Assembly (NCBI GenBank): GCA_016124735.1
Contig: WGMZ01000014.1
Coordinates: forward strand, 1-51,770
Direction of reading: 5' to 3'
DNA: 51,770 bases
Source of the DNA: Bacteroidota bacterium
GTDB lineage: Bacteria > Bacteroidota > Bacteroidia > UBA8524
Within the stretch, counting starts at the first letter, position 1. The number at the start of each line of letters is the position of its first letter. The notes beneath the pieces were generated by a model. It did not search any database. It saw only the letters and a list, made by a program, of their open reading frames with translations, and was not told the origin of the DNA. Position numbers and translations under genes: made by a program. Positions 7,396-15,334 of the stretch are shown here, piece after piece.

Positions 7396-10199
7396 TGGGC
7401 TTCGAGCCAGTTGGCACCCAATCCTACTTCTACCTCAATCGGAACATCAAGATGAATCGCGTCCCGCATATTGGAAATTACCATTTCCCTCAGCCGGTCC
7501 AATTCAGTATGATGTGCTTCAAACAGCAATTCATCATGAACCTGCAAAATCATCTTACTTTTTAATTGTTCCTTTTGAATGGCATTGTCGACCCGTATCA
7601 TCGCAATTTTAATCATGTCGGCTGCCGATCCCTGAATGGGAGCATTGATGGCATTTCGCTCAGCAAAACCGCGCACCGTTTGGTTTCTTGAATTGATATC
7701 CCGGATATACCTACGGCGTCCTTTTATGGTTTGTACATAGCCTTTTTCGCGGGCGCCGTCGATGGTGTCATTCATGTACTTTTTAATATTAGGGTATTGA
7801 ACGAAATAAGCTTCGATTATATCGGCTGCTTCTTTTCTCGGAATCTCAAGTCGCTGGGCAAGTCCAAAGGCTGAGATGCCGTAGATGATACCAAAATTCA
7901 CCATTTTCGCTTTTCTCCGCATTTCTTTGTCTACCTCGGAAAGCGAAACACCAAAAACCTTGGCTGCAGTTGCAGCGTGAATGTCATGACCTTGAACGAA
8001 ATCTGCTATCATTCCGGCATCTTTGGCCAGTGCTGCGATAATTCTGAGTTCAATTTGAGAGTAATCTGCGGCCATGATTTGAAAATCATCGCTTCCAGGG
8101 ATAAACGCTTTTCTAACTTCCCTTCCGAGCTCTGTGCGGATTGGGATGTTTTGCAAATTGGGGTTTTGAGAACTTAATCTTCCAGTAGCAGCAACAGCTT
8201 GATTAAAAGAGGTATGTACTCTTCCACTTTCAGTATGAATCAAATTAGGAAGTGCGTCCACGTAGGTGGATTTCAATTTCGCAATTTGACGGTATTGAAG
8301 AATCTCTTTCACAATCTGGTGCTCGGGCGCCAATTTGCTTAATACTTCTTCATTTGTTTGATACTGACCTGTTTTTGTTTTTTTAGCTTTTGGATCCAGC
8401 TGCAATTTGTCGAATAGGACTTCTCCCATTTGGCGCGGTGAAGCAATATTGAATTTCACAGCTGCCAATTCATAAATTTTATTCTCGCAGAGCTTGGATT
8501 CCTTGTCCAGTTCTATTGAGTATTCATGAAGAAAATCTTTATCAATCTTAACACCGATTCGCTCCATCCGAGCTAACACGGGCACTAATGGCATTTCAAT
8601 TTCGTTGAAAACCGGAAGCGCTTCTTTGCTTTTGAGTTCGGGAGAAAATACTTCATATAGTTGCAGGGTGATATCTGCATCTTCGGTGGCGTATTCTTTA
8701 ATTTTTTCCAATTCCACATCTCGCATGCTCAGTTGTTTATTCCCTTTTTTACCAATGAGTTCGCTGATGGATACCGGACGGTATGCGAGATATGTTTCTG
8801 CCATGACGTCCATATTATGGCGGGAATCTGCTTCCAGAAGATAATGAGCAAGCATGGTGTCAAATAGCTTCCCTTGTAAGTTGACCTCATAATTTTGCAT
8901 CACCATGAGATCGTACTTAATATTCTGAGCAATTAGCGTTTTGGACGGGTCTTCTAAAATTCCACGAAATTGATCGACGAGTTGCTGTGCTGATTTTTTG
9001 TCGGCCGGAAAGGGGACATAATATCCATAATGTGGTTTAAGAGAAAAGGAAAAACCGACCAATTCGGCACTCAATGCATCAAGTGAAGTCGTTTCGGTAT
9101 CGAAGCAATAAAAATTGGCTTTCTTCAGCGCAGAAATAAGTGCTTCAATTTTTTCCTGTGTATCGACCAATTCGTAATGATGTTCCACATCATGAATGGT
9201 GTGTATTTCCACCAATTCCTCTTCTTCTGTAACCTCATGTGTTTGTGTTTGAGCTGCGTCAGGGCCGGGCTGGTTAAAGAGGTCCACCTGAACAGAAGCA
9301 GCGGGAACTTTAGGCAGAGATTGATCGTCTGGAAATACGCGTTTGGCAAGTGTTCGGAATTCGAGCTCTCCGAAGAGAGTTTTTATCGCATCTTTATCGG
9401 GCTCATCCACCCGAAGACTTTTCTCATCCAATTGAATAGGCGCATCGACAATGATTGTAGCCAAACGTTTGGATAATAATGCTTTATCTTTATTTTCTTC
9501 TACTTTCTCTTTAAGTTTGCCTTTGAGTTTATCTGTATTCGCCAAGAGGTTTTCTACATTGTCGAATTCGGCCACCAGTTTAATGGCGGTTTTTTCTCCA
9601 ACGCCCGGGATTCCGGGAATATTATCTACTGCGTCGCCCATGAGTCCGAGGATGTCAATTACCTGGTCGATGCGCTTGATATTCCATCTTTGCAGTACTT
9701 CGTCAACTCCCATTATTTCTGCACCATTGCCCATTCGTGCAGGTTTGTAAATCTTGATATGGTCGCTCACCAATTGACCAAAATCTTTGTCAGGTGTCAT
9801 CATGTAGGTGGTAAATCCATTTTTTTCGGCTTGTTTAGCCAGGGTGCCTATCAAATCATCTGCTTCGTAACCATCTTTAGTAATTAGCGGAATATTGAAG
9901 GCTTCGACGATGCGAAAGATATAGGGGAGAGATTTCGCCAAATCTTCCGGCATGGCTTCGCGGTTGGCCTTGTAGGCCTCATATTCGATATGTCTCTCGG
10001 TGGGCGCTGCCGTATCAAATACCACGGCGATATGGCTTGGTTTTTCTTTTTGAAGAACCTCTAGTAACGTGTTTACAAATCCAAACATAGCCGAGGTGTT
10101 CAGGCCTGTGCTACTGATTCGCGGGTTTTGGCTAAAGGCGAAAAAAGCCCGGTATATCAGGGCCATTCCATCCAGTAAAAAAAGGCGTTTCTGCTCCAT
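7392..10199 (-). CDS. polA: DNA polymerase I
   Basis: A 935-residue PolA for Okazaki-fragment processing and repair. Residues 1-290 are the 5' nuclease (LLDGMALIYRAFFAF, DGYEADDLIGTLA, GDAVDNIPGIPGVGEKTA). Residues ~345-535 are the 3'-5' exonuclease with its metal ligands present (FDTET, D367 and E369), so proofreading is likely active. Residues ~550-935 are the polymerase, with motif A AADYSQIELR, the O-helix region MRRKAKMVNFGIIYG, and motif C QVHDELLFEA. The nuclease-exonuclease linker contains QVDLF (304-308), a sliding-clamp-binding-like pentapeptide. Length is normal. ATG 10199 has a TATGTTTG element 14-21 bases upstream. Confidence 0.97.
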   Translation of the reverse strand: MEQKRLFLLDGMALIYRAFFAFSQNPRISSTGLNTSAMFGFVNTLLEVLQKEKPSHIAVVFDTAAPTERHIEYEAYKANREAMPEDLAKSLPYIFRIVEAFNIPLITKDGYEADDLIGTLAKQAEKNGFTTYMMTPDKDFGQLVSDHIKIYKPARMGNGAEIMGVDEVLQRWNIKRIDQVIDILGLMGDAVDNIPGIPGVGEKTAIKLVAEFDNVENLLANTDKLKGKLKEKVEENKDKALLSKRLATIIVDAPIQLDEKSLRVDEPDKDAIKTLFGELEFRTLAKRVFPDDQSLPKVPAASVQVDLFNQPGPDAAQTQTHEVTEEEELVEIHTIHDVEHHYELVDTQEKIEALISALKKANFYCFDTETTSLDALSAELVGFSFSLKPHYGYYVPFPADKKSAQQLVDQFRGILEDPSKTLIAQNIKYDLMVMQNYEVNLQGKLFDTMLAHYLLEADSRHNMDVMAETYLAYRPVSISELIGKKGNKQLSMRDVELEKIKEYATEDADITLQLYEVFSPELKSKEALPVFNEIEMPLVPVLARMERIGVKIDKDFLHEYSIELDKESKLCENKIYELAAVKFNIASPRQMGEVLFDKLQLDPKAKKTKTGQYQTNEEVLSKLAPEHQIVKEILQYRQIAKLKSTYVDALPNLIHTESGRVHTSFNQAVAATGRLSSQNPNLQNIPIRTELGREVRKAFIPGSDDFQIMAADYSQIELRIIAALAKDAGMIADFVQGHDIHAATAAKVFGVSLSEVDKEMRRKAKMVNFGIIYGISAFGLAQRLEIPRKEAADIIEAYFVQYPNIKKYMNDTIDGAREKGYVQTIKGRRRYIRDINSRNQTVRGFAERNAINAPIQGSAADMIKIAMIRVDNAIQKEQLKSKMILQVHDELLFEAHHTELDRLREMVISNMRDAIHLDVPIEVEVGLGANWLEAH

Positions 10200-10212
10200 A
10201 ATTCTCAGATAT

Positions 10213-10220
10213 CAAACATA
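10213..10220 (-). promoter_or_regulatory. -7 element (TATGTTTG) for polA
   Basis: Plus-strand CAAACATA is TATGTTTG on the minus strand, an exact TAnnTTTG match that would place the start site about nine bases before the polA ATG. A -33 TTG at proper distance is not evident. Confidence 0.45.
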
Positions 10221-10285
10221 CTATTTTATAGAATAGGAGTCGGGGTTAAGTCAAGTTTCCTTTTCTTTGCAGAAATTTCGAAGTT

Positions 10286-11002
10286 TTGCTAAAGAAGTTA
10301 TCCATTGTTATTCCTGCCTATAATGAAGGCAAAACCATTCATTTTATTCTTGATAAAATCAAGGATGTGGAATTGATTGGTGACATTGAGAAGGAGCTGA
10401 TCATTGTCAATGATTGCTCGAAAGATAACACGGTGGAAGCCGTAGAAAATTACATGAAGACCAACCCTGACCTGCCGATTAGTTTCTATTCGCATGAAGT
10501 GAATAAAGGCAAAGGGGCAGCCTTGCATACGGGAATAGAGAAAGCTACCGGTGATGTGGTGATCATTCAGGATGCGGATTTGGAATACGATCCCCGCGAA
10601 TACAATGACGTGCTTAAACCGTTCAGAGAAGGTGTGGCAGACGTGGTTTATGGTTCCCGTTTTATGGGTGGCAACCCACATCGTATTCTTTTCTTTTGGC
10701 ACACGCTCGGCAATAAATTCCTGACCTTTCTTTCTAATATGTTCACTAACCTGAATTTGTCGGATATGGAAACCTGTTATAAGGCTTTCAATCGGGAATT
10801 GATTCAGGGCATTCAGTTGAATGAAAAACGTTTTGGATTTGAGCCCGAGGTTACTGCGAAAATCGCGCGTATCGACAAAATCAGAATCTATGAGGTAGGA
10901 ATTTCCTACTACGGCAGAACCTACGAAGAAGGGAAAAAGATAGGCTGGAGAGATGGCTTCAGGGCAATCTGGTGCATTCTGAAATACAACCTTTTCCGTT
11001 AG
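10286..11002 (+). CDS. Family 2 glycosyltransferase (dolichyl-phosphate-mannose-synthase-like)
   Basis: A 238-residue GT-A enzyme that transfers a sugar from a nucleotide-sugar, in this subfamily often to a polyprenyl phosphate. Motifs in order: [13 protein letters not shown] at the N-terminus, [42 protein letters not shown] (with the DAD metal-binding motif), [10 protein letters not shown], and the [10 protein letters not shown] acceptor region. There are no membrane spans, so it is a cytosolic or peripheral catalytic subunit. The start is TTG 10286, directly before the conserved first strand. It is divergent from polA and converges on the receiver gene ending at 10999, overlapping it by four bases. 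Confidence 0.88.
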   Translation: MLKKLSIVIPAYNEGKTIHFILDKIKDVELIGDIEKELIIVNDCSKDNTVEAVENYMKTNPDLPISFYSHEVNKGKGAALHTGIEKATGDVVIIQDADLEYDPREYNDVLKPFREGVADVVYGSRFMGGNPHRILFFWHTLGNKFLTFLSNMFTNLNLSDMETCYKAFNRELIQGIQLNEKRFGFEPEVTAKIARIDKIRIYEVGISYYGRTYEEGKKIGWRDGFRAIWCILKYNLFR

Positions 11003-11376
11003 GAAAGGTGTGACTTTAATTCTTTCACATTGAGCGGTTTCTTGATAAATTCTGTGACCAAAGGGTTTGCTTTGGCTTTTGAGATATCACTGAAATCAAG
11101 AGAAGAGGATACCATGAAGATTTGGGTGATATCGAAATTCAGGTTTGTAATCTGTTCGTAGGCTTTTAAAAAGTCAAAACCGTCCATCTCAGGCATTTGA
11201 ATATCCAGGAGGATGATATCCGGTTGAGTATTGTTTTTTTCTAAATAAGAGAGTGCTTCTCTTGCCGTGGTAAACGAAATGACCGAATCACTGATCCCAC
11301 TCAGTCGAATCAGTTTCTCATGGAGAAACAAATCAATCTCATTGTCGTCTACGAGCATGATTTGAAGTGAATTCAT
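10999..11376 (-). CDS. Single-domain response regulator (CheY-like receiver)
   Basis: 125 residues, receiver domain only. The acidic pair DD (10-11), phosphoacceptor D58 in [12 protein letters not shown], the switch serine region FMVSSS and the conserved Lys in FIKKPL are all visible. There is no output domain, so it would act by phosphotransfer or protein contact. It is the last gene of the overlapping operon running from 17604; its ATG overlaps the stop of the receiver-kinase gene by four bases. Its natural partners are the two kinases encoded immediately upstream. The receiver family is certain, the partner assignment is inferred from position. Confidence 0.92.
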   Translation of the reverse strand: MNSLQIMLVDDNEIDLFLHEKLIRLSGISDSVISFTTAREALSYLEKNNTQPDIILLDIQMPEMDGFDFLKAYEQITNLNFDITQIFMVSSSLDFSDISKAKANPLVTEFIKKPLNVKELKSHLS

Positions 11377-12470
11377 GATTTATTAAGATTAGGCAGGTTC
11401 AATTCAAATGTGGTTCCTTCTCCGAACACAGAGTTTACTTTTATTTCTCCATCTATTTTAGAAAGGGCCTCTTTTACAATATAGAGCCCTATTCCGGTGC
11501 CAGGGGCGCGGTTATCTGTTTTGGTGCGGAAAAACATTTTAAAGATGCTTTCCAGGTGTTCTTGCAGAATTCCAACTCCATTGTCGCGGATGAGAATATG
11601 GGCTTTGTCACTGTCGGCTTTTACACTAATAGTGACTTCAGGGTTGGCATTGTCGTTCTTTTGATATTTGATTGCGTTCGAAACCAGGTTGTTCAGAATG
11701 ACATGGATACGAAATTCATCGCTAAACATTTCACCTTCTTGTTGAATGTCAATATTAAACTTGACATTGGGGTCGGTGTTTTTCAGTGTTTCAACTACTT
11801 CGTTGACCAAATAAGAAAAATGAATGCTTTCGTAATTGGATTCGGCCCGCGCATTTTGATAATATTCAATAATATTTTGAATAAAGCTATCCAATTTTGT
11901 AACACTCCGCTCAATCATGTCGAGGTAAACATAGGGGTCTCCGCCGCTGTTTTTTTCAAGCCGGCTTAACTCTACCAATCCCAGGATCGACATTAAAGGT
12001 GCCCGTAGATCATGGGAAGCACTGTAAACAAAGCGATTTAACTCATCGTTGGTTTTGCTAAGTTCATCGTTCTTAAACTTCAATTCTTTGCGGGCGCTGT
12101 GCACATCATAGGAAGAGTCGATGATATTTTTTAAGCTGGTAGGATCCCAGGGTTTTACCACATATTGATTAATCTTACCCTTGTTAACTGCATCAATAAT
12201 AGTTTGAGAGTTGGTATAGGCGGTAATCAATATGCTTACAACGTCGGGGTGTTTTTCCTGTATTTTTTCAAAGAAGTCTACACCAGACACTCGGGGCATT
12301 CTTTGGTCAGCAAGGGCTACGTGAATATCAATCTCATCTAAAATTCGGTAGGCTTCATTTGGATCAGTAACAGTGTAGATCTCAAAATCCCGTCGAAAAC
12401 TGGCTTTGAAAGCTTTCAGGTTATTTTCCTCGTCGTCGATATAGAGAACACGAACACGTTCTTTATTCAT
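11373..12470 (-). CDS. Receiver-histidine kinase hybrid (REC-HisKA-HATPase)
   Basis: 365 residues, cytosolic. Residues 5-125 are a receiver with D12/D13, phosphoacceptor D55 in ADQRMP and K106 in VVKPWD, a receiver type usually seen with RpfG-like or kinase outputs. A short helix leads to a HisKA domain with FVYSASHDLRAPLMSIL (H153), followed by an ATPase with N-box LVSNAIKYQ, DNGVGI and GTGIGLYIV. With the receiver at the N-terminus, the kinase is probably gated by phosphorylation from another kinase, most likely the 7TMR-DISM kinase encoded 30 bases upstream. Its receiver closely resembles that of the divergent gene at 17730 (NNLKAFKASFRRDF versus NNLLSFKAAFRRDF). Confidence 0.92.
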   Translation of the reverse strand: MNKERVRVLYIDDEENNLKAFKASFRRDFEIYTVTDPNEAYRILDEIDIHVALADQRMPRVSGVDFFEKIQEKHPDVVSILITAYTNSQTIIDAVNKGKINQYVVKPWDPTSLKNIIDSSYDVHSARKELKFKNDELSKTNDELNRFVYSASHDLRAPLMSILGLVELSRLEKNSGGDPYVYLDMIERSVTKLDSFIQNIIEYYQNARAESNYESIHFSYLVNEVVETLKNTDPNVKFNIDIQQEGEMFSDEFRIHVILNNLVSNAIKYQKNDNANPEVTISVKADSDKAHILIRDNGVGILQEHLESIFKMFFRTKTDNRAPGTGIGLYIVKEALSKIDGEIKVNSVFGEGTTFELNLPNLNKS

Positions 12471-12500
12471 GATTGGGATATTTGGTTCAGATTAGTTGAA

Positions 12501-14651
12501 TTAATTGGTGTTTAATTTTGCCTCTATCGGTAAAGTTATTATGAATTCAGTTCCTTTTCCTAATTCTGTATTTACCGCAATATTTCCTCCGTGCGTTTCA
12601 ATGATTTTAAAAACAATCGACAAGCCAAGTCCGGTTCCTTCTCCCACATCTTTGGTGGTGAAAAAGGGTTCAAATATTCTTGCTTTCACATCGTCGGTCA
12701 TTCCGGGACCGGAGTCCTTAATATGGAAATACACGTTCTTATCATCGAATTCTGAGGTGACTTTAAGGGTATGTTTTTCTTCCTGATCAACAGTCTTCAT
12801 GGCCTGCAACGCATTGGACAAGATATTCATAAATACCTGGTTGATTTTTCCAGGGAAGCATTCCACTGGAGGCAGATCGCCCAACTCAGTTTCCACCAAT
12901 ACGTTATCTGGTATACTGTTTCTTAGCAAAATCAGAGTGGAATTCAACCCTTCATTCAGATCGGCAGGTTTCAGATCAGATTCATCCAGACGGCTGAAAG
13001 TTTTAAGTCCTTTTACAATTTCTGAGGTACGTATGGCTCCATCTTCAATTCCGGTAAGTAATTCGGTTACCTCATTTCGGATATAATCGAAGTCGATCTC
13101 TTTCATGAAATCTTCAACGGATTTCACTTTTTCTTTTGGATCATCAGCCTTGTATGCTTCACCGTATTGATCGATGATGCTTAAAATATCCTGAATATCC
13201 AGCCGTAATGGCTGAACATTGGCACTCACAAAATTTATGGGGTTATTAATTTCGTGTGCAATTCCTGCAGTGAGCTGACCGAGAGAGGCCATTTTTTCTG
13301 CGTCAACCAACTGAGCCTGTGTTTCTTTCAAATGGTTCAACGTTACTACTAACTCCTCGTTTGTTTCTTGCAACTCAATGGTTCTCTCTTGTACCTTTTG
13401 TTCCAGGTATGCGTTCTGTTCGCGTATAATGCGCTCATTTTCTTTTGAAACACGCAGTGCTTCTTCCTGCGAGGCTTCTTTTTCTTTCTTTAGAATATTG
13501 ATGCGATCGGCCAATGCAAAGGAGAGCAGCATAACTTCAATTGCTGAGCCAACCGGCATCATATAATAAGTGAAATTGTTGTAAGGAAGTATGCCAAAAT
13601 CTTTCATCACATACATGGATACTCCCACCAGAAATACAGCCCAGGCAATGGCAAAGAAGAAGGCCGGTCTGTCGCCGGTTCTGGCTCTTCGAATGGCTAC
13701 TGTCATCATCGCTGCCGAAGCAACCACCGCGCAGGTTTCTATTAGGTAGAAGCTTGCACTGTAGCTTCCCATAAAGGACAGGGCGGTACCAAGCGCATAG
13801 AAGGAAGTGACAACATAAAAAATGTACTTAAAATACTTGGAGTGTTCGTCCGTGTGCAGGAATACCCGCATAAACTGCATGCCCGTTATGCCCACCAAAG
13901 AAGGGAATAAGAAGCTGTTGTACCGCGCTAACCAGGGAATATTCGGCCAGAAATATTGGAAGCTATAACCCTGAATACTCGATTGAGTGAGGATGACAAA
14001 GAATAGATAGAGTACATAATAGAAATAGGATTTATCCCGGGTACTGATCCAAATGAATCCGTTGTAAAGCAACATTACAAACATGATTCCCAGATATATT
14101 CCGGAATAAACATCTTTTTTCTTGGCAAGTTCAAGCATTGCCTGCCGGGAGCCTATGGACATAGGAACCTGAACATTTTCTTTTGCTTTGACTTTTAAAT
14201 AGATTGTTGAGCTAGATCCATTTTGCATTTCAAATGGTAACATGTAACTGGGGTCATAATACCAGCGATCACTGAATACCTTGTATTCTCCCAGCGTCAG
14301 ATTGATTACACTGTCTCCCCGCTCATAATAGAAAGAAACATAATCTAAAATGGGCTGGGAAACCTGAAGGACAAAGTCACTTAATTTGGTTTCGTTTTTT
14401 ACTTCAACCTTTAGCCAAAAAGTGGAAGTACTAATTCCAAAGTTTGGAACATCATGCTTCACCGGTGCGAAAGGAAGTTTTTTAACCTGTTGAAAATTGA
14501 GGGTGTCTTCCTTCAGCTCAAAAAAGGAGCAATTGTTTTTTATTTGAATGACCTCGTCGGGTTTGCTGATGGTAACCTCTGGTTGTTGTGCCCATAGCGA
14601 TTGCGTACCCAACAATACACTAAAAATACAAGCTATAAATCCCTTGGTCAT
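12501..14651 (-). CDS. 7TMR-DISM sensor histidine kinase
   Basis: 716 residues. A signal peptide (cleavage near AQ, 21-22) is followed by a periplasmic 7TMR-DISMED2-type beta domain (~25-170; FELKEDTLNFQQV, STFWLKVEVKN), a module thought to bind carbohydrate-like or small ligands. Seven hydrophobic segments follow (~183-380), then a coiled coil (~385-450) and a HisKA with MASLGQLTAGIAHEINNPINF (phosphoacceptor H466). The ATPase has NILSNALQAM, DSGPGM and GTGLGLSIV. This architecture detects an extracytoplasmic signal. Its ATG overlaps the end of the acyltransferase gene (ATGA), linking sensing to the two biosynthetic-looking genes upstream. Confidence 0.93.
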   Translation of the reverse strand: MTKGFIACIFSVLLGTQSLWAQQPEVTISKPDEVIQIKNNCSFFELKEDTLNFQQVKKLPFAPVKHDVPNFGISTSTFWLKVEVKNETKLSDFVLQVSQPILDYVSFYYERGDSVINLTLGEYKVFSDRWYYDPSYMLPFEMQNGSSSTIYLKVKAKENVQVPMSIGSRQAMLELAKKKDVYSGIYLGIMFVMLLYNGFIWISTRDKSYFYYVLYLFFVILTQSSIQGYSFQYFWPNIPWLARYNSFLFPSLVGITGMQFMRVFLHTDEHSKYFKYIFYVVTSFYALGTALSFMGSYSASFYLIETCAVVASAAMMTVAIRRARTGDRPAFFFAIAWAVFLVGVSMYVMKDFGILPYNNFTYYMMPVGSAIEVMLLSFALADRINILKKEKEASQEEALRVSKENERIIREQNAYLEQKVQERTIELQETNEELVVTLNHLKETQAQLVDAEKMASLGQLTAGIAHEINNPINFVSANVQPLRLDIQDILSIIDQYGEAYKADDPKEKVKSVEDFMKEIDFDYIRNEVTELLTGIEDGAIRTSEIVKGLKTFSRLDESDLKPADLNEGLNSTLILLRNSIPDNVLVETELGDLPPVECFPGKINQVFMNILSNALQAMKTVDQEEKHTLKVTSEFDDKNVYFHIKDSGPGMTDDVKARIFEPFFTTKDVGEGTGLGLSIVFKIIETHGGNIAVNTELGKGTEFIITLPIEAKLNTN

Positions 14652-15334
14652 TTACTATTTAATTTGAGATTATACTCTATTTCAAGATCTTTTATTCCAG
14701 GATATTCTATGGTCTTCTGTTCTGGATTTGAGCGGAGGGAAAGCATTCGCAGGCGATCTTCCTCTTCTGCAGTTTCCAGATTTCGGGCGTTCAAGATACC
14801 CAAAACTCTTGCAATATAGTTTTCATTTGGGTAAACAAATTCGCCCCCTTCGCCCAGTGTTTCGTCTACCACAAACCCTACTTTTCTGAACATTTTCAGG
14901 GTATAATCGGCGCATATACCCACCATGGTAGATATACCCACCTGGCTGCAAATTGAAATTCCGGCCCTTGACAGTAATAAACTTAATCCTTTACCTGCCA
15001 CGGATTTAGCGTTCCACAAGGCACACAATTCACCAACCCCCTCGGGAATATAGGAAGCCACAATTTTGTAAATACTCGGATCCCGATATCCAATTGCCTT
15101 TTCTACAGGTAATTTGTGCACGCCATCGGCTTTCTGCATACGAATTCCTCCCACCATTTCGCCCGCCTCATTGTAAACTACAACACAGTAAACACAATCC
15201 AGAGACGCCCATTCGTTGTTATTTGACGTGATGTTTGTAATACCATAATCCTTTAACACACGGACATGTCCTTCTGTGTATTCACGACAGTATTCTGGTT
15301 CGTCGATGGCCCGGAAAGCTTTAAACTGGAACAT
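14648..15334 (-). CDS. Putative N-acyltransferase (GNAT fold, LuxI/FeeM-like)
   Basis: 228 residues. The order of elements resembles autoinducer-synthase and N-acyl-amino-acid-synthase folds: an N-terminal R/W-rich region, then VVYNEAGEMVGGIRMQKAD (strand pair like the LuxI GclRLlP segment), GVGELCALWNAKSVAGKGLS with E102 (where LuxI has its WElsR strand and GNATs their acyl-CoA loop), an amphipathic helix, and GISTMVGICADYTLKMFRKVGF, the typical late strand-helix-strand of this fold. Such enzymes move an acyl chain from ACP or CoA to an amine. Family membership is my inference from pattern and the substrate is unknown. It overlaps both operon neighbours. Confidence 0.65.
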   Translation of the reverse strand: MFQFKAFRAIDEPEYCREYTEGHVRVLKDYGITNITSNNNEWASLDCVYCVVVYNEAGEMVGGIRMQKADGVHKLPVEKAIGYRDPSIYKIVASYIPEGVGELCALWNAKSVAGKGLSLLLSRAGISICSQVGISTMVGICADYTLKMFRKVGFVVDETLGEGGEFVYPNENYIARVLGILNARNLETAEEEDRLRMLSLRSNPEQKTIEYPGIKDLEIEYNLKLNSK

